Below are positions 1 to 5,604 of a stretch of DNA of 5,604 bases, piece after piece; the stretch's first letter is position 1, and each line of letters starts with the position of its first letter. The stretch lies in contig JAISQS010000637.1 in NCBI GenBank assembly GCA_031274045.1, positions 1 to 5,604 on the forward strand, given 5' to 3'. The DNA is from Planctomycetaceae bacterium (GTDB taxonomy: Bacteria; Planctomycetota; Planctomycetia; Pirellulales; Thermoguttaceae). The notes under the pieces are model-generated. The model made no database searches and was not told where the DNA came from. It saw only the letters and a program-made list of their open reading frames with translations. The translations under genes and the position numbers were made by a program.

Positions 1-44
1 CAATGTAACACCCCCACAAAATCCGAAATAATCAGTAAATTTTA

Positions 45-120
45 GTTAGTTTTTAGTAGTGAGTTTTTAGTTTTTAGTGTCAATGCACTAAAAACTAAAA
101 ACTAAAAACTAAAAACTAAC
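45..120. repeat. Interrupted palindrome built from heptamer CTAAAAA
   Basis: The two 35-base arms are 45-79 and 86-120, around a 6-base loop (TCAATG, 80-85). The inner 18 bp (62-79 with 86-103) pair perfectly. A 4x4 internal mismatch (58-61 against 104-107) follows, and then the outer 13 bp (45-57 with 108-120) pair perfectly. The right arm is about four tandem copies of CTAAAAA, and the left arm is the same unit reversed (TTTTTAG) with one disrupted copy. As RNA or cruciform DNA this would be one long, mostly A/T hairpin. It could be a dispersed repeat, or a processing or termination structure for a gene off the left edge. The lack of a T-run after the right arm argues against a standard + strand terminator. 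Confidence 0.88.
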
Positions 121-238
121 TTTACTACAATGGCTACTAAGGTTGTTTTGTTTTAGGAAAAATCAGGTAAAAATAAGGTTGAGTTAAAGCCGGATATTTC
201 GCTGATATATTACCAAACCCTTAACTTTAAACCGTGAA

Positions 239-277
239 ATTGAATTTAACCATTGAATTTAACCATTGAATTTAACC
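239..277. repeat. Three exact tandem copies of a 13-bp unit
   Basis: ATTGAATTTAACC occurs at 239-251, 252-264 and 265-277 with no mismatch. The array ends 64 bases before the secA start codon, so it lies in the promoter or 5' leader. Iterated identical units at this position could bind a regulator, or they could be replication slippage in AT-rich DNA. The sequence alone does not decide. A related string (AACCCTTAACTTTAAACC, 216-233) lies just upstream but is not an exact copy. Confidence 0.85.
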
Positions 278-341
278 AGCGAATAAAATTACGTCTTATA
301 TTCCATCACTCCACTATCCCAATACTTACTAACCGTTACTC

Positions 342-3300
342 ATGTCTTTTTTTGAAGATGCTTTTGAATCTGTCGGTGACTTTTTTAACGCAGTCACGCG
401 ATGGATTGAACGTACAATTACATCAATGTTCGGTGCCGCTAACGCCAGATACATTCGCCAACTACAACCCAAAATCGACGCGATCAACGCTCTCGAACCT
501 TCTTTGACGGCATTGTCAAATGAAGAACTCGCCGCCAAAACCGACGAGTTCAAACTACGTCTCGCTCAAGGCGAAACTCTTGATGATCTTCTTATTGAGG
601 CGTTTGCTACTTGTCGTGAAGCTGGTCGGCGTGTTCTTGGTTTGAGGCATTACGATGTGCAACTCATGGGCGGAATCGTCCTACACAACGGCGCAATCGC
701 CGAGATGGTTACAGGCGAAGGTAAAACTCTCGTCGCAACTTTGCCCGCATACCTCAATGCGTTGACCGGAAAAGGTGTACACATCGTTACGGTCAATGAT
801 TATCTTGCCCGCCGCGATATGGAATGGATGGGGCCGCTCTATCTCGCTCTCGGAATTTCCGTCGGCGCAATCCAAAGCGACATGGAACCATTCGACCGCC
901 AAAAAGCGTACCAATGCGATATTACTTACGGCACAAATAACGAATTCGGTTTCGACTACTTGCGCGATAACATGAAATTTGCCGCACGCGGCGATAACAG
1001 ATTCGCTAAATCCTTCCAACAAGTACAAGGTAAACTAAATTTTGCAATCATTGATGAAGTTGACAACATCCTCATCGACGAGGCAAGAACTCCGTTGATT
1101 ATTGCAGGTCCGGCTCACAGCGACATAAAGAAATACGGAATGGCAGATAAAATCGCAAGACAACTCGTCAAAGGAGTCGACTTTGAAGTAAACGAAAAAG
1201 ATCACACCGCACACTTAACCGACAACGGCGTACGGAACGCGGAAAAATTAGTCGGAGTCGAATCATTCTACACAGCAGGCAACATGGAGTGGCCTCATTT
1301 GATCGATAACGCGTTGAAAGCCCATCACCTTTACAAACTTGACGTAAACTACATGATCAGAAATGATGAAATCGTTATCGTTGACGAATTTACCGGACGC
1401 GCAATGGAAGGACGGCATTGGAGCGACGGACTGCACCAAGCCGTCGAAGCCAAAGAGAAGGTAAAAGTCAAAGAAGAAAACCAGACTCTCGCGACAATAA
1501 CATTGCAAAACTTTTTCAAATTGTACGATAAAATTTCCGGCATGACCGGAACCGGTATGACCGAAGCGTCCGAATTTTTGAAAATTTACCGTCTTGATGT
1601 GATTGCGATTCCTACAAACAAACCGCTTCACCGCGTCAATTTTCCAGATTCAATTTATAAAACCGAACGCGAAAAATATAACGCTGTTGTCGGTGAGATT
1701 GAGCGGATACACAAATGGGACATTCTCGATCTCGGCAACGGCGAAGTTATCGGGACAATAATACGCGAAGAAGATGAACGCATCGAACTAATTCCAAAAG
1801 GCTCAAAACAACCCGAATGGTTCGATAAAAAAGAAATCAAAAATATCTCACGTAAAGGTCGCCCGATTCTTGTTGGAACAGTGTCAATTGAGAAGAGTGA
1901 GCTTGTTTCAAGATTGCTTGATCAAAAAGGAATCAAACACGAAGTCCTCAACGCAAAACATCATCAACGCGAAGCCGAAATAGTTGCCCAAGCCGGTCGC
2001 AAAGGCTCTGTTACAATCGCAACAAATATGGCTGGTCGCGGTACGGATATAATTCTCGGCGGAAATCCCGAAGCTCTCGCTTGGAGTTTTTTGCAAGACC
2101 GTTACCCGACACGCCTCGAAGTGCCGCGCGACGTATGGACTTCGCTTGTTGACGAAATTGAGCAACGCGAGCAGATGAAAGCCGAAGGTGAAATCGTTCG
2201 CGCAATGGGCGGTCTGCACATTATCGGAACAGAACGACACGAAGCAAGACGAATCGATCTACAACTTCGCGGTCGAACAGGCAGACAAGGCGATCCCGGA
2301 AGCAGCCGGTTTTTCTTGTCGTTGGAAGATGAGTTGTTGCGGATTTTTGCGGGCGAATGGATTAAACGGTTGATGACTACATTGGGATTCAAAGAAGGCG
2401 AAGCAATCGAACACAAAATGATCAATCGACGAATCGAAGGCGCGCAACGAAAACTCGAAGAACGGAATTTCGATGTGAGAAAGAATTTACTTGAGTATGA
2501 CGAAGTGATGGATTTTCAGCGGAAGAGCGTGTACGGCTATCGGCAACGAATACTTGACGGCGCGAATACTAAAGAGTTGATCATGGAGATGATTGACGAA
2601 CAAGTCAACTTGCATCTTGGATTATTTCTTGACAAGGATTACGGCGTGGCATCTTTTGCGGCGTGGGCTGGCAACAAGTTGGGACTGGAATTTGAAGCGC
2701 GTGATTTTCGCGGAATGTCTTTCAAATCCGCCGAAGAATTTATAGTTGATCAAGCGCATCGAAAGACCGCGTCGTTAGTGTTGGATGCGATTGATGAGAA
2801 CGTATCTGACGAGATAGAGGATTCGGAACAGAATTGGTTGGCGTTGGCGAACTGGTCAAATTCCAAGTGGCACACAAGATATACTGACCGTGATTTGAAG
2901 CGAATACCGCGTGAGGAGTTGGCGGAAGTTTTGACGTTGAAGGCGGCGAAATTTATCGATTCAATTGACTTCTCCGAAGGAGCCGGATTGCTTGAACCGG
3001 ACTACGGAGTCAAAACAGCTATCGCGTGGTTAAAGAAAAAATTTGACATCGAAATTACTCTCAGCGACGAACAAATCAAAGATATCGACGCATCAGATTT
3101 TATCGAACGCGTGCGGACAATAACACACGAACGTTACCGCGAAAAAGAAATACAATTTCCGGTTGTGTCAGGTTTGCGTGAGTACACAGTTCAGGATCAA
3201 TCCGGTCGGCGTTATGAGCGGGAGCCGTTGGTGAATTGGGCGCGTACGCGGTTTAATGTTGAGTTTTCGCTTGATGAGTTGCGTAACAAGCAGCGTCATG

Positions 3301-4235
3301 AAATTGAGGCGGTGATGTTTGAGAAGAGTCGTATTGCTTCGGCGCGTGTGCCGGATTTATGTCTTGAGCTTCGTCGTCGGCTTGATGATTTATTGCGTCA
3401 TAATGATATTGATCCGGACGCGTTGCGGCGGCGTTTAGCGGCGGAAATTGCGGCTAGTTCTGTTGGCGGCAAAAATTTCGCAGGCTCAAAATTTGCCGTA
3501 AGAAGCGTATCAAAACAACCAACAAGATACTCAGGTAAATACTCCTCCGTCAAAGATATTGACACAATAAAATCACAAACAGAACCAAAAGAACACATTC
3601 GGGACGACGCTCATTTGAAGGAGTTTATTGATTGGGCGAATCGTGAATTTGCGGGTGATTTATACGGCGGTTTGACGACGGAGTTGGTGCAAGGATGGGA
3701 TATTGCCGAGATAGAAGACAGAGTCTGCTCAATAATCGAAGACCGATACAATCCCGAAATGCGAAAAATGGAGCGTGCGCTGGTATTGCAAATATTGGAT
3801 TCAATTTGGAAAGATCATCTGCTCGTGATGGATCACTTGCGATCAAGTATCGGGTTGCGGGGATACGCACAAGAAGACCCAAAAGTTGCCTACAAACGAG
3901 ACGGAATGAAACTGTTCGGCGACATGTGGGAATCAATCTACGCAAGAGTTACCGACCTAATCTTCAAAGTAGAAGAGTTAGATACCGGTTTCATCGATTC
4001 TGTTTGGGCAGACGCGACCGCAGAACACCGCGAAGTAGAAGCGAACGAAGTAATGCACGACGTACAACAAGGACAAAACAAAGCTATCAACGATATAAAA
4101 TCCGCCGAAAACGCAGGCTCAGAATCAAAAAAATCAGAACCAATCAGAAACCGAACTCCAAGAGTCGGACGCAACGATCCCTGCCCATGCGGAAGCGGAA
4201 AAAAATATAAAAATTGTCACGGCAAAGAAACATAA
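342..4235 (+). CDS. secA: Preprotein translocase ATPase SecA, long planctomycete-type form
   Basis: SecA uses ATP to push unfolded preproteins through the SecYEG channel in the cytoplasmic membrane. Visible motifs: Walker A M-V-T-G-E-G-K-T (122-129); T-V-N-D-Y-L-A-R-R-D (150-159); Y-G-T-N-N-E-F-G-F-D-Y-L-R-D-N-M (196-211); Walker B/DEVD box I-I-D-E-V-D (236-241); then the preprotein cross-linking region (~249-395); G-M-T-G-T (400-404); A-G-R-G-T-D-I (564-570); L-R-G-R-T-G-R-Q-G-D (642-651); two-helix finger (~1148-1197) with Y1175 where E. coli has its finger-tip tyrosine; and a C-terminal zinc tail C-P-C-G-S-G-x6-C-H (1281-1293). Its length of 1297 exceeds E. coli's ~900. The excess comes from a ~20-residue amphipathic N-terminal extension, a ~48-residue insert (457-504), and ~270 extra residues between ~750 and ~1136, which contain repeats. 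The start is ATG342: an in-frame TAA at 330 excludes anything earlier. No Shine-Dalgarno is visible. Departures from common SecA sequence are N242 (usually Ser) and V123 (often basic or polar). The frame is intact and the protein appears functional. Confidence 0.98.
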   Translation: MSFFEDAFESVGDFFNAVTRWIERTITSMFGAANARYIRQLQPKIDAINALEPSLTALSNEELAAKTDEFKLRLAQGETLDDLLIEAFATCREAGRRVLGLRHYDVQLMGGIVLHNGAIAEMVTGEGKTLVATLPAYLNALTGKGVHIVTVNDYLARRDMEWMGPLYLALGISVGAIQSDMEPFDRQKAYQCDITYGTNNEFGFDYLRDNMKFAARGDNRFAKSFQQVQGKLNFAIIDEVDNILIDEARTPLIIAGPAHSDIKKYGMADKIARQLVKGVDFEVNEKDHTAHLTDNGVRNAEKLVGVESFYTAGNMEWPHLIDNALKAHHLYKLDVNYMIRNDEIVIVDEFTGRAMEGRHWSDGLHQAVEAKEKVKVKEENQTLATITLQNFFKLYDKISGMTGTGMTEASEFLKIYRLDVIAIPTNKPLHRVNFPDSIYKTEREKYNAVVGEIERIHKWDILDLGNGEVIGTIIREEDERIELIPKGSKQPEWFDKKEIKNISRKGRPILVGTVSIEKSELVSRLLDQKGIKHEVLNAKHHQREAEIVAQAGRKGSVTIATNMAGRGTDIILGGNPEALAWSFLQDRYPTRLEVPRDVWTSLVDEIEQREQMKAEGEIVRAMGGLHIIGTERHEARRIDLQLRGRTGRQGDPGSSRFFLSLEDELLRIFAGEWIKRLMTTLGFKEGEAIEHKMINRRIEGAQRKLEERNFDVRKNLLEYDEVMDFQRKSVYGYRQRILDGANTKELIMEMIDEQVNLHLGLFLDKDYGVASFAAWAGNKLGLEFEARDFRGMSFKSAEEFIVDQAHRKTASLVLDAIDENVSDEIEDSEQNWLALANWSNSKWHTRYTDRDLKRIPREELAEVLTLKAAKFIDSIDFSEGAGLLEPDYGVKTAIAWLKKKFDIEITLSDEQIKDIDASDFIERVRTITHERYREKEIQFPVVSGLREYTVQDQSGRRYEREPLVNWARTRFNVEFSLDELRNKQRHEIEAVMFEKSRIASARVPDLCLELRRRLDDLLRHNDIDPDALRRRLAAEIAASSVGGKNFAGSKFAVRSVSKQPTRYSGKYSSVKDIDTIKSQTEPKEHIRDDAHLKEFIDWANREFAGDLYGGLTTELVQGWDIAEIEDRVCSIIEDRYNPEMRKMERALVLQILDSIWKDHLLVMDHLRSSIGLRGYAQEDPKVAYKRDGMKLFGDMWESIYARVTDLIFKVEELDTGFIDSVWADATAEHREVEANEVMHDVQQGQNKAINDIKSAENAGSESKKSEPIRNRTPRVGRNDPCPCGSGKKYKNCHGKET
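1710..1853 (+). other. Insert in SecA motor, possible small beta-barrel
   Basis: This encodes SecA residues ~457-504, between E-I-E-R-I-H (452-457) and R-K-G-R-P-I-L-V-G-T (504-513). In E. coli these two segments are separated by only a few residues. The insert alternates hydrophobic and charged residues with a pattern like G-E-V-I-x-G-x-I-x-x-E-x-x-x-x-I-E-L-I … K-K-E-I-K-N-I, which suggests four or five short beta strands, as in SH3/LSm-like folds. The fold is inferred from pattern only. It sits at the entry to the second nucleotide-binding domain, so it could contact the channel, a partner or nucleic acid. I cannot assign a role. Confidence 0.7.
2643..3770 (+). repeat. Five diverged helical modules in SecA wing region
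   Basis: At protein level I can align about five related segments: residues 768-815, 829-876, 886-935, 956-1005 and 1087-1143. Each has a core hydrophobic-x-W-[A/S/L]-x3-[F/L/W]-x3-[F/Y/I/L]. The anchor tryptophans are W775, W838, W896, W966 and W1098, each followed five residues later by L780, W843, F901, F971 and F1103. After the core comes a charged amphipathic helix; in the third and fifth modules this ends near R-Y-R-E-K-E or R-Y-N-P-E. Spacing between the first four is 58-70 residues. A polar, Ser/Lys-rich linker (1042-1087) separates the fourth and fifth. Ordinary SecA has room for about one such unit here. DNA identity between modules is not obvious, so any duplication is old. Confidence 0.65.
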
Positions 4236-4305
4236 AAAAGCAAATAAACAACCATATAACTTCTACATCAAATTCGGTGTTGTTGGTTTTTTGGTGAGTT
4301 ATTGC

Positions 4306-4366
4306 GGCGGTAGATATTGCCCTTTGAACGATGTCATGATGAGGACAAAATCTACCGCCTTTTTTT
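4306..4366 (+). terminator. Rho-independent terminator candidate for secA
   Basis: GGCGGTAGAT (4306-4315) is perfectly complementary to ATCTACCGCC (4350-4359), and seven T follow at once (4360-4366). The loop is long (34 bases) but could fold further through TGTC/GACA. The stem starts 71 bases after the secA stop. The T-run is only on the + strand side, so it suits secA and not the convergent gene. That gene shows no clear terminator of its own: only a weak A6/T6 inverted repeat (4391-4396 with 4402-4407) lies at its 3' end. Confidence 0.72.
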
Positions 4367-4407
4367 GCCAAGTCAGTTTTTATATTTGCCAAAAAACGGT
4401 CATTTTT

Positions 4408-5160
4408 TTATGTGCTTACAATTGTGCTTGATCTTTCGTAGCCTAGATTTTTTAGCACTTCCAGTATTTCTGAACAAGTTGGAAACATTCTGCCGCTGCT
4501 TCGTTTGTATTCGTTTAGTGCGTTCATAAATTCGATTTCTTCTTTGGAGTAATCGCGTTCGCAAGTTGACGGATCAATTTGGCGGCGGCGCGGCGGTCTT
4601 TTTGGTATGTTGGCTTTTGTGTTATGTTCCTTCGTGTTTTTTGCACTGTTTGAGTTACGTTTCCTTGATATAGCGTCAAACTCTTCTAATGTTGCCAACT
4701 CATCATTATGGAACGGCGTGTCGTTGTCCAAATCATCATCGGGAACCACGTCAACATTCACGTATGTATCGTTGTCGATATTCAAAAAATCGTCATTGGA
4801 TTTTGAGTTGGAGTTTCGACCGGATTGATTCCGTTTTATGTGACGGGGCCATGTAACGTATGAACGTTTGTCACCGGACGGTTTCTTCGCCTGCGCCGGA
4901 ACAACCCGCGAACTCAACACAGTCGATTCAACCGATAAAATCGAATCAGCAATCACAGCCGGAGAATCTGTTTTACTTTCTTTTTTATCTTTGTGTTTTC
5001 GTTTTGTTTTTGTCGCTTTGGTGGTATCCTTGCGGCGTTTTTTTCGCTTTGGAGTCGTCGGCGATGCTAATTTGACATGCGGCGCGCGAGGCGAAAATGG
5101 TTGAATTGTGTCAATCGAGTTGACAACAGAAAGAGCGGAAGGGGGGGGGATTGTTTTCAT
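4408..5160 (-). CDS. Unknown protein with planctomycete-type C-terminal motif
   Basis: The gene encodes 250 residues of unknown function. No signal peptide or membrane segment is visible, so it is probably cytoplasmic. Residues 1-35 are Pro/Ser-rich. Residues 38-62 are strongly basic (Lys/Arg/Thr), like a nucleic-acid-binding tail. Residues 123-160 are acidic and Asp/Asn-rich, and 165-195 are polar and basic. Most of this looks disordered. Residues ~201-242 form the only compact part: D-Y-S-K-E-E-I-E-F-M-N-A, then S-G-R-M-F-P-T-C-S, then E-I-L-E-V-L-K-N-L-G-Y. I recall this signature from many planctomycete hypothetical proteins, usually at the C-terminus after a variable region. The start is ATG at 5158-5160: a TAA lies five codons upstream in frame and AAGGAG sits 5 bases before it. 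Codons 4-7 contain a run of nine C. The gene is convergent with secA. It is probably real, given the strong ribosome site, the frame length and the motif. Confidence 0.8.
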   Translation of the reverse strand: MKTIPPPSALSVVNSIDTIQPFSPRAPHVKLASPTTPKRKKRRKDTTKATKTKRKHKDKKESKTDSPAVIADSILSVESTVLSSRVVPAQAKKPSGDKRSYVTWPRHIKRNQSGRNSNSKSNDDFLNIDNDTYVNVDVVPDDDLDNDTPFHNDELATLEEFDAISRKRNSNSAKNTKEHNTKANIPKRPPRRRQIDPSTCERDYSKEEIEFMNALNEYKRSSGRMFPTCSEILEVLKNLGYERSSTIVST

Positions 5161-5224
5161 AATTTCTCCTTACATTTCAAGGTTTCCTGTCAATTATTGG
5201 AGACGGGGGGAAAATTGGGGGGGG
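5141..5224. repeat. Cluster of three poly-G/poly-C runs at a gene start
   Basis: On the + strand there are G9 (5141-5149), G6 (5205-5210) and G8 (5217-5224). On the minus strand, which is the coding strand here, these are C runs. The C9 run lies within codons 4-7 of the unknown gene, and the C8 and C6 runs lie in its leader, about 45-65 bases before the ATG. Such runs change length easily during replication. A one-base change in the C9 run would shift the frame almost at the start. They are also the places most prone to sequencing or assembly error. Confidence 0.8.
5166..5171 (-). promoter_or_regulatory. Shine-Dalgarno of the unknown gene
   Basis: On the minus strand AAGGAG lies 5 bases before the ATG at 5160, matching the anti-Shine-Dalgarno core at good spacing. 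It supports this start, which the in-frame upstream TAA also forces. secA in the same window has no such site. Confidence 0.8.
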
Positions 5225-5604
5225 ATTGGAAAATTTAATCGGACAACATTTCTGTACAAAAATACCGCCCGATACAATTGAGGATTCCTTTCGACGCACT
5301 GTACATTTTTGACTCGCAATAAAAATACAATTGATCTCAAAAATCCTAATTTGCAAAGTCGGACGAAATGTTGGTAAATTTTAACGATCAAGAAAAATTT
5401 ACGGATTTAATAAAATTTCCGGTTATAACGAAAAGCAATCCGCGCGGTGATGTTTTACCCGACTTGAACGCGGGCATCACCTCATCGTTGTACCACTCAA
5501 TTTTTTTGAGAATACGAAATAGGCGAAAAATACAAAATAAACGAAAAGAGCCAATAGCAAAATTTCGTTTGTTTTTTTGTTGCGTTAATGAGTCAACTTG
5601 TTGT
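5172..5604. other. Gene-free region right of the unknown gene
   Basis: I see no convincing gene. The only sizeable open frame (5194-5391, minus, TTG start) has no ribosome site and a composition typical of noncoding DNA. The region must hold the promoter of the minus-strand gene, but I find no clear -35/-10 pair; TTGACA at 5188-5193 (minus) is too close to the Shine-Dalgarno. It contains a 9-bp inverted pair (5244-5252 with 5365-5373), a 10-bp direct repeat ATACAATTGA (5272-5281 and 5325-5334), a hairpin at 5446-5481, a CTCAA/TTGAG mini-hairpin (5496-5510), and an A/T stem with a T-run (5539-5578). Confidence 0.65.
5446..5481. other. Bulged GC hairpin with tRNA-like loop
   Basis: GGTGATG (5446-5452) pairs with CATCACC (5475-5481), and CCCG (5458-5461) pairs with CGGG (5471-5474). 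They are separated by a one-sided 5-base bulge (5453-5457) and close on a 9-base loop. The 11 paired positions are much richer in GC than the flanks, so chance is less likely. Read on the minus strand, the loop contains TTCAAGT, which fits the tRNA T-loop consensus. A D-arm-like TTG-AGTGGTA-CAA lies just 5' on that strand, but there is no room for an anticodon arm and no acceptor stem. It may be a leader structure, a small RNA piece or a tRNA relic. No T-run follows on either strand. Confidence 0.5.

Larger units (their letters stand above)
1..341. other. Gene-free leader upstream of secA
   Basis: I find no supportable gene here. One frame is open from the window edge for only 14 codons to a TAG at 43-45, too short to assign to an upstream gene. 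The stretch is AT-rich and carries the two repeat elements listed separately. The secA promoter should lie here, but no convincing -35/-10 pair is visible. TATATT at 297-302 is a possible -10 but lacks a good -35 at the right spacing. TTGAGT (179-184) with TGATAT (203-208), 18 bp apart, is another weak candidate. Confidence 0.7.

Noticed and set aside
45..120. CRISPR array or inverted-repeat ends of an insertion sequence
   Set aside because: Units are 7 bp with no spacers, and the arms face each other across 6 bases with no transposase, so neither fits.
253..507. 84-codon + strand frame starting in the 13-bp repeats
   Set aside because: TTG start inside tandem repeats and overlap with the secA N-terminus in another frame; no coding signs.
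2102..2425. Minus-strand open frames across secA motifs (this and several similar ones)
   Set aside because: They are antisense shadows of strongly conserved secA segments, with no ribosome site and no recognisable protein.
3695..4210. 171-codon + strand frame overlapping secA
   Set aside because: It lies fully inside secA in another frame and is rich in Arg/Ser/Asn from shifted codons. It has no family motif, while the secA frame carries the conserved finger and zinc tail over the same bases.
4144..4392. 82-codon minus-strand frame spanning the secA 3' end
   Set aside because: It overlaps the secA zinc-tail codons antisense and runs through the terminator stem. No ribosome site or family motif is seen.
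5194..5391. 65-codon minus-strand frame just upstream of the unknown gene
   Set aside because: TTG start without Shine-Dalgarno, a C-run region read as Pro, and no motif. It is more likely the leader or promoter region.
5446..5481. Functional tRNA or tmRNA 3' end
   Set aside because: The T-loop-like TTCAAGT is present, but there is no anticodon arm, no acceptor stem, a mismatch in the T stem, and the paired arms are directly adjacent instead of closing a cloverleaf.
5539..5578. Terminator: AAACGAAA/TTTCGTTT stem followed by T7
   Set aside because: The stem has one G-C and one C-G pair only, and no + strand gene lies upstream of it. It could serve a gene beyond the edge on the other strand, but this cannot be supported.
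1..5604. Defence, toxin-antitoxin, prophage or mobile element
   Set aside because: No transposase, integrase, nuclease, toxin or phage motif appears in any convincing frame. The window holds secA and one unknown gene only.

Overview
The window looks like chromosomal DNA of a planctomycete, probably a Pirellulales-type lineage with unusually low GC. Two things suggest this. One is a very long SecA (1297 residues, against about 900 in E. coli) with an enlarged helical wing region. The other is a neighbouring unknown protein that ends in a short domain (D-Y-S-x-E-E-I-E-F-M-N-A … S-G-R-M-F-P-T … L-E-V-L-x-x-L-G-Y) that I associate from memory with large families of planctomycete hypothetical proteins. 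This assignment rests on recalled family features, not on a search.

Layout. Bases 1-341 are a gene-free leader. It holds an interrupted palindrome built from the 7-bp unit CTAAAAA (45-120) and three exact tandem copies of a 13-mer (239-277). Bases 342-4235 (+) encode SecA, complete from a start fixed by an in-frame upstream stop to a C-terminal zinc-binding tail. A rho-independent terminator candidate (4306-4366) follows. Bases 4408-5160 (-) encode a 250-residue protein of unknown function, convergent with secA, with a strong Shine-Dalgarno. Its first codons contain a run of nine C, and its leader has runs of eight and six C. Bases 5172-5604 contain no convincing gene. They hold short inverted and direct repeats, a bulged GC hairpin (5446-5481) with a tRNA-like T-loop heptamer, and AT-rich tails.

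The two genes do not form an operon; they face each other across a 172-bp gap containing the terminator. SecA is the ATPase motor of general protein secretion. Nothing here links the second protein to secretion.

I do not see a defence system, CRISPR array, mobile element or biosynthetic cluster. The most interesting points lie inside secA: about five diverged copies of a W-x4-[F/L/W] helical module in the wing region, a ~48-residue insert in the motor, and sharp blocks of alternating codon style that roughly follow the repeat modules. The heptamer palindrome and the homopolymer tracts of the second gene also deserve attention.
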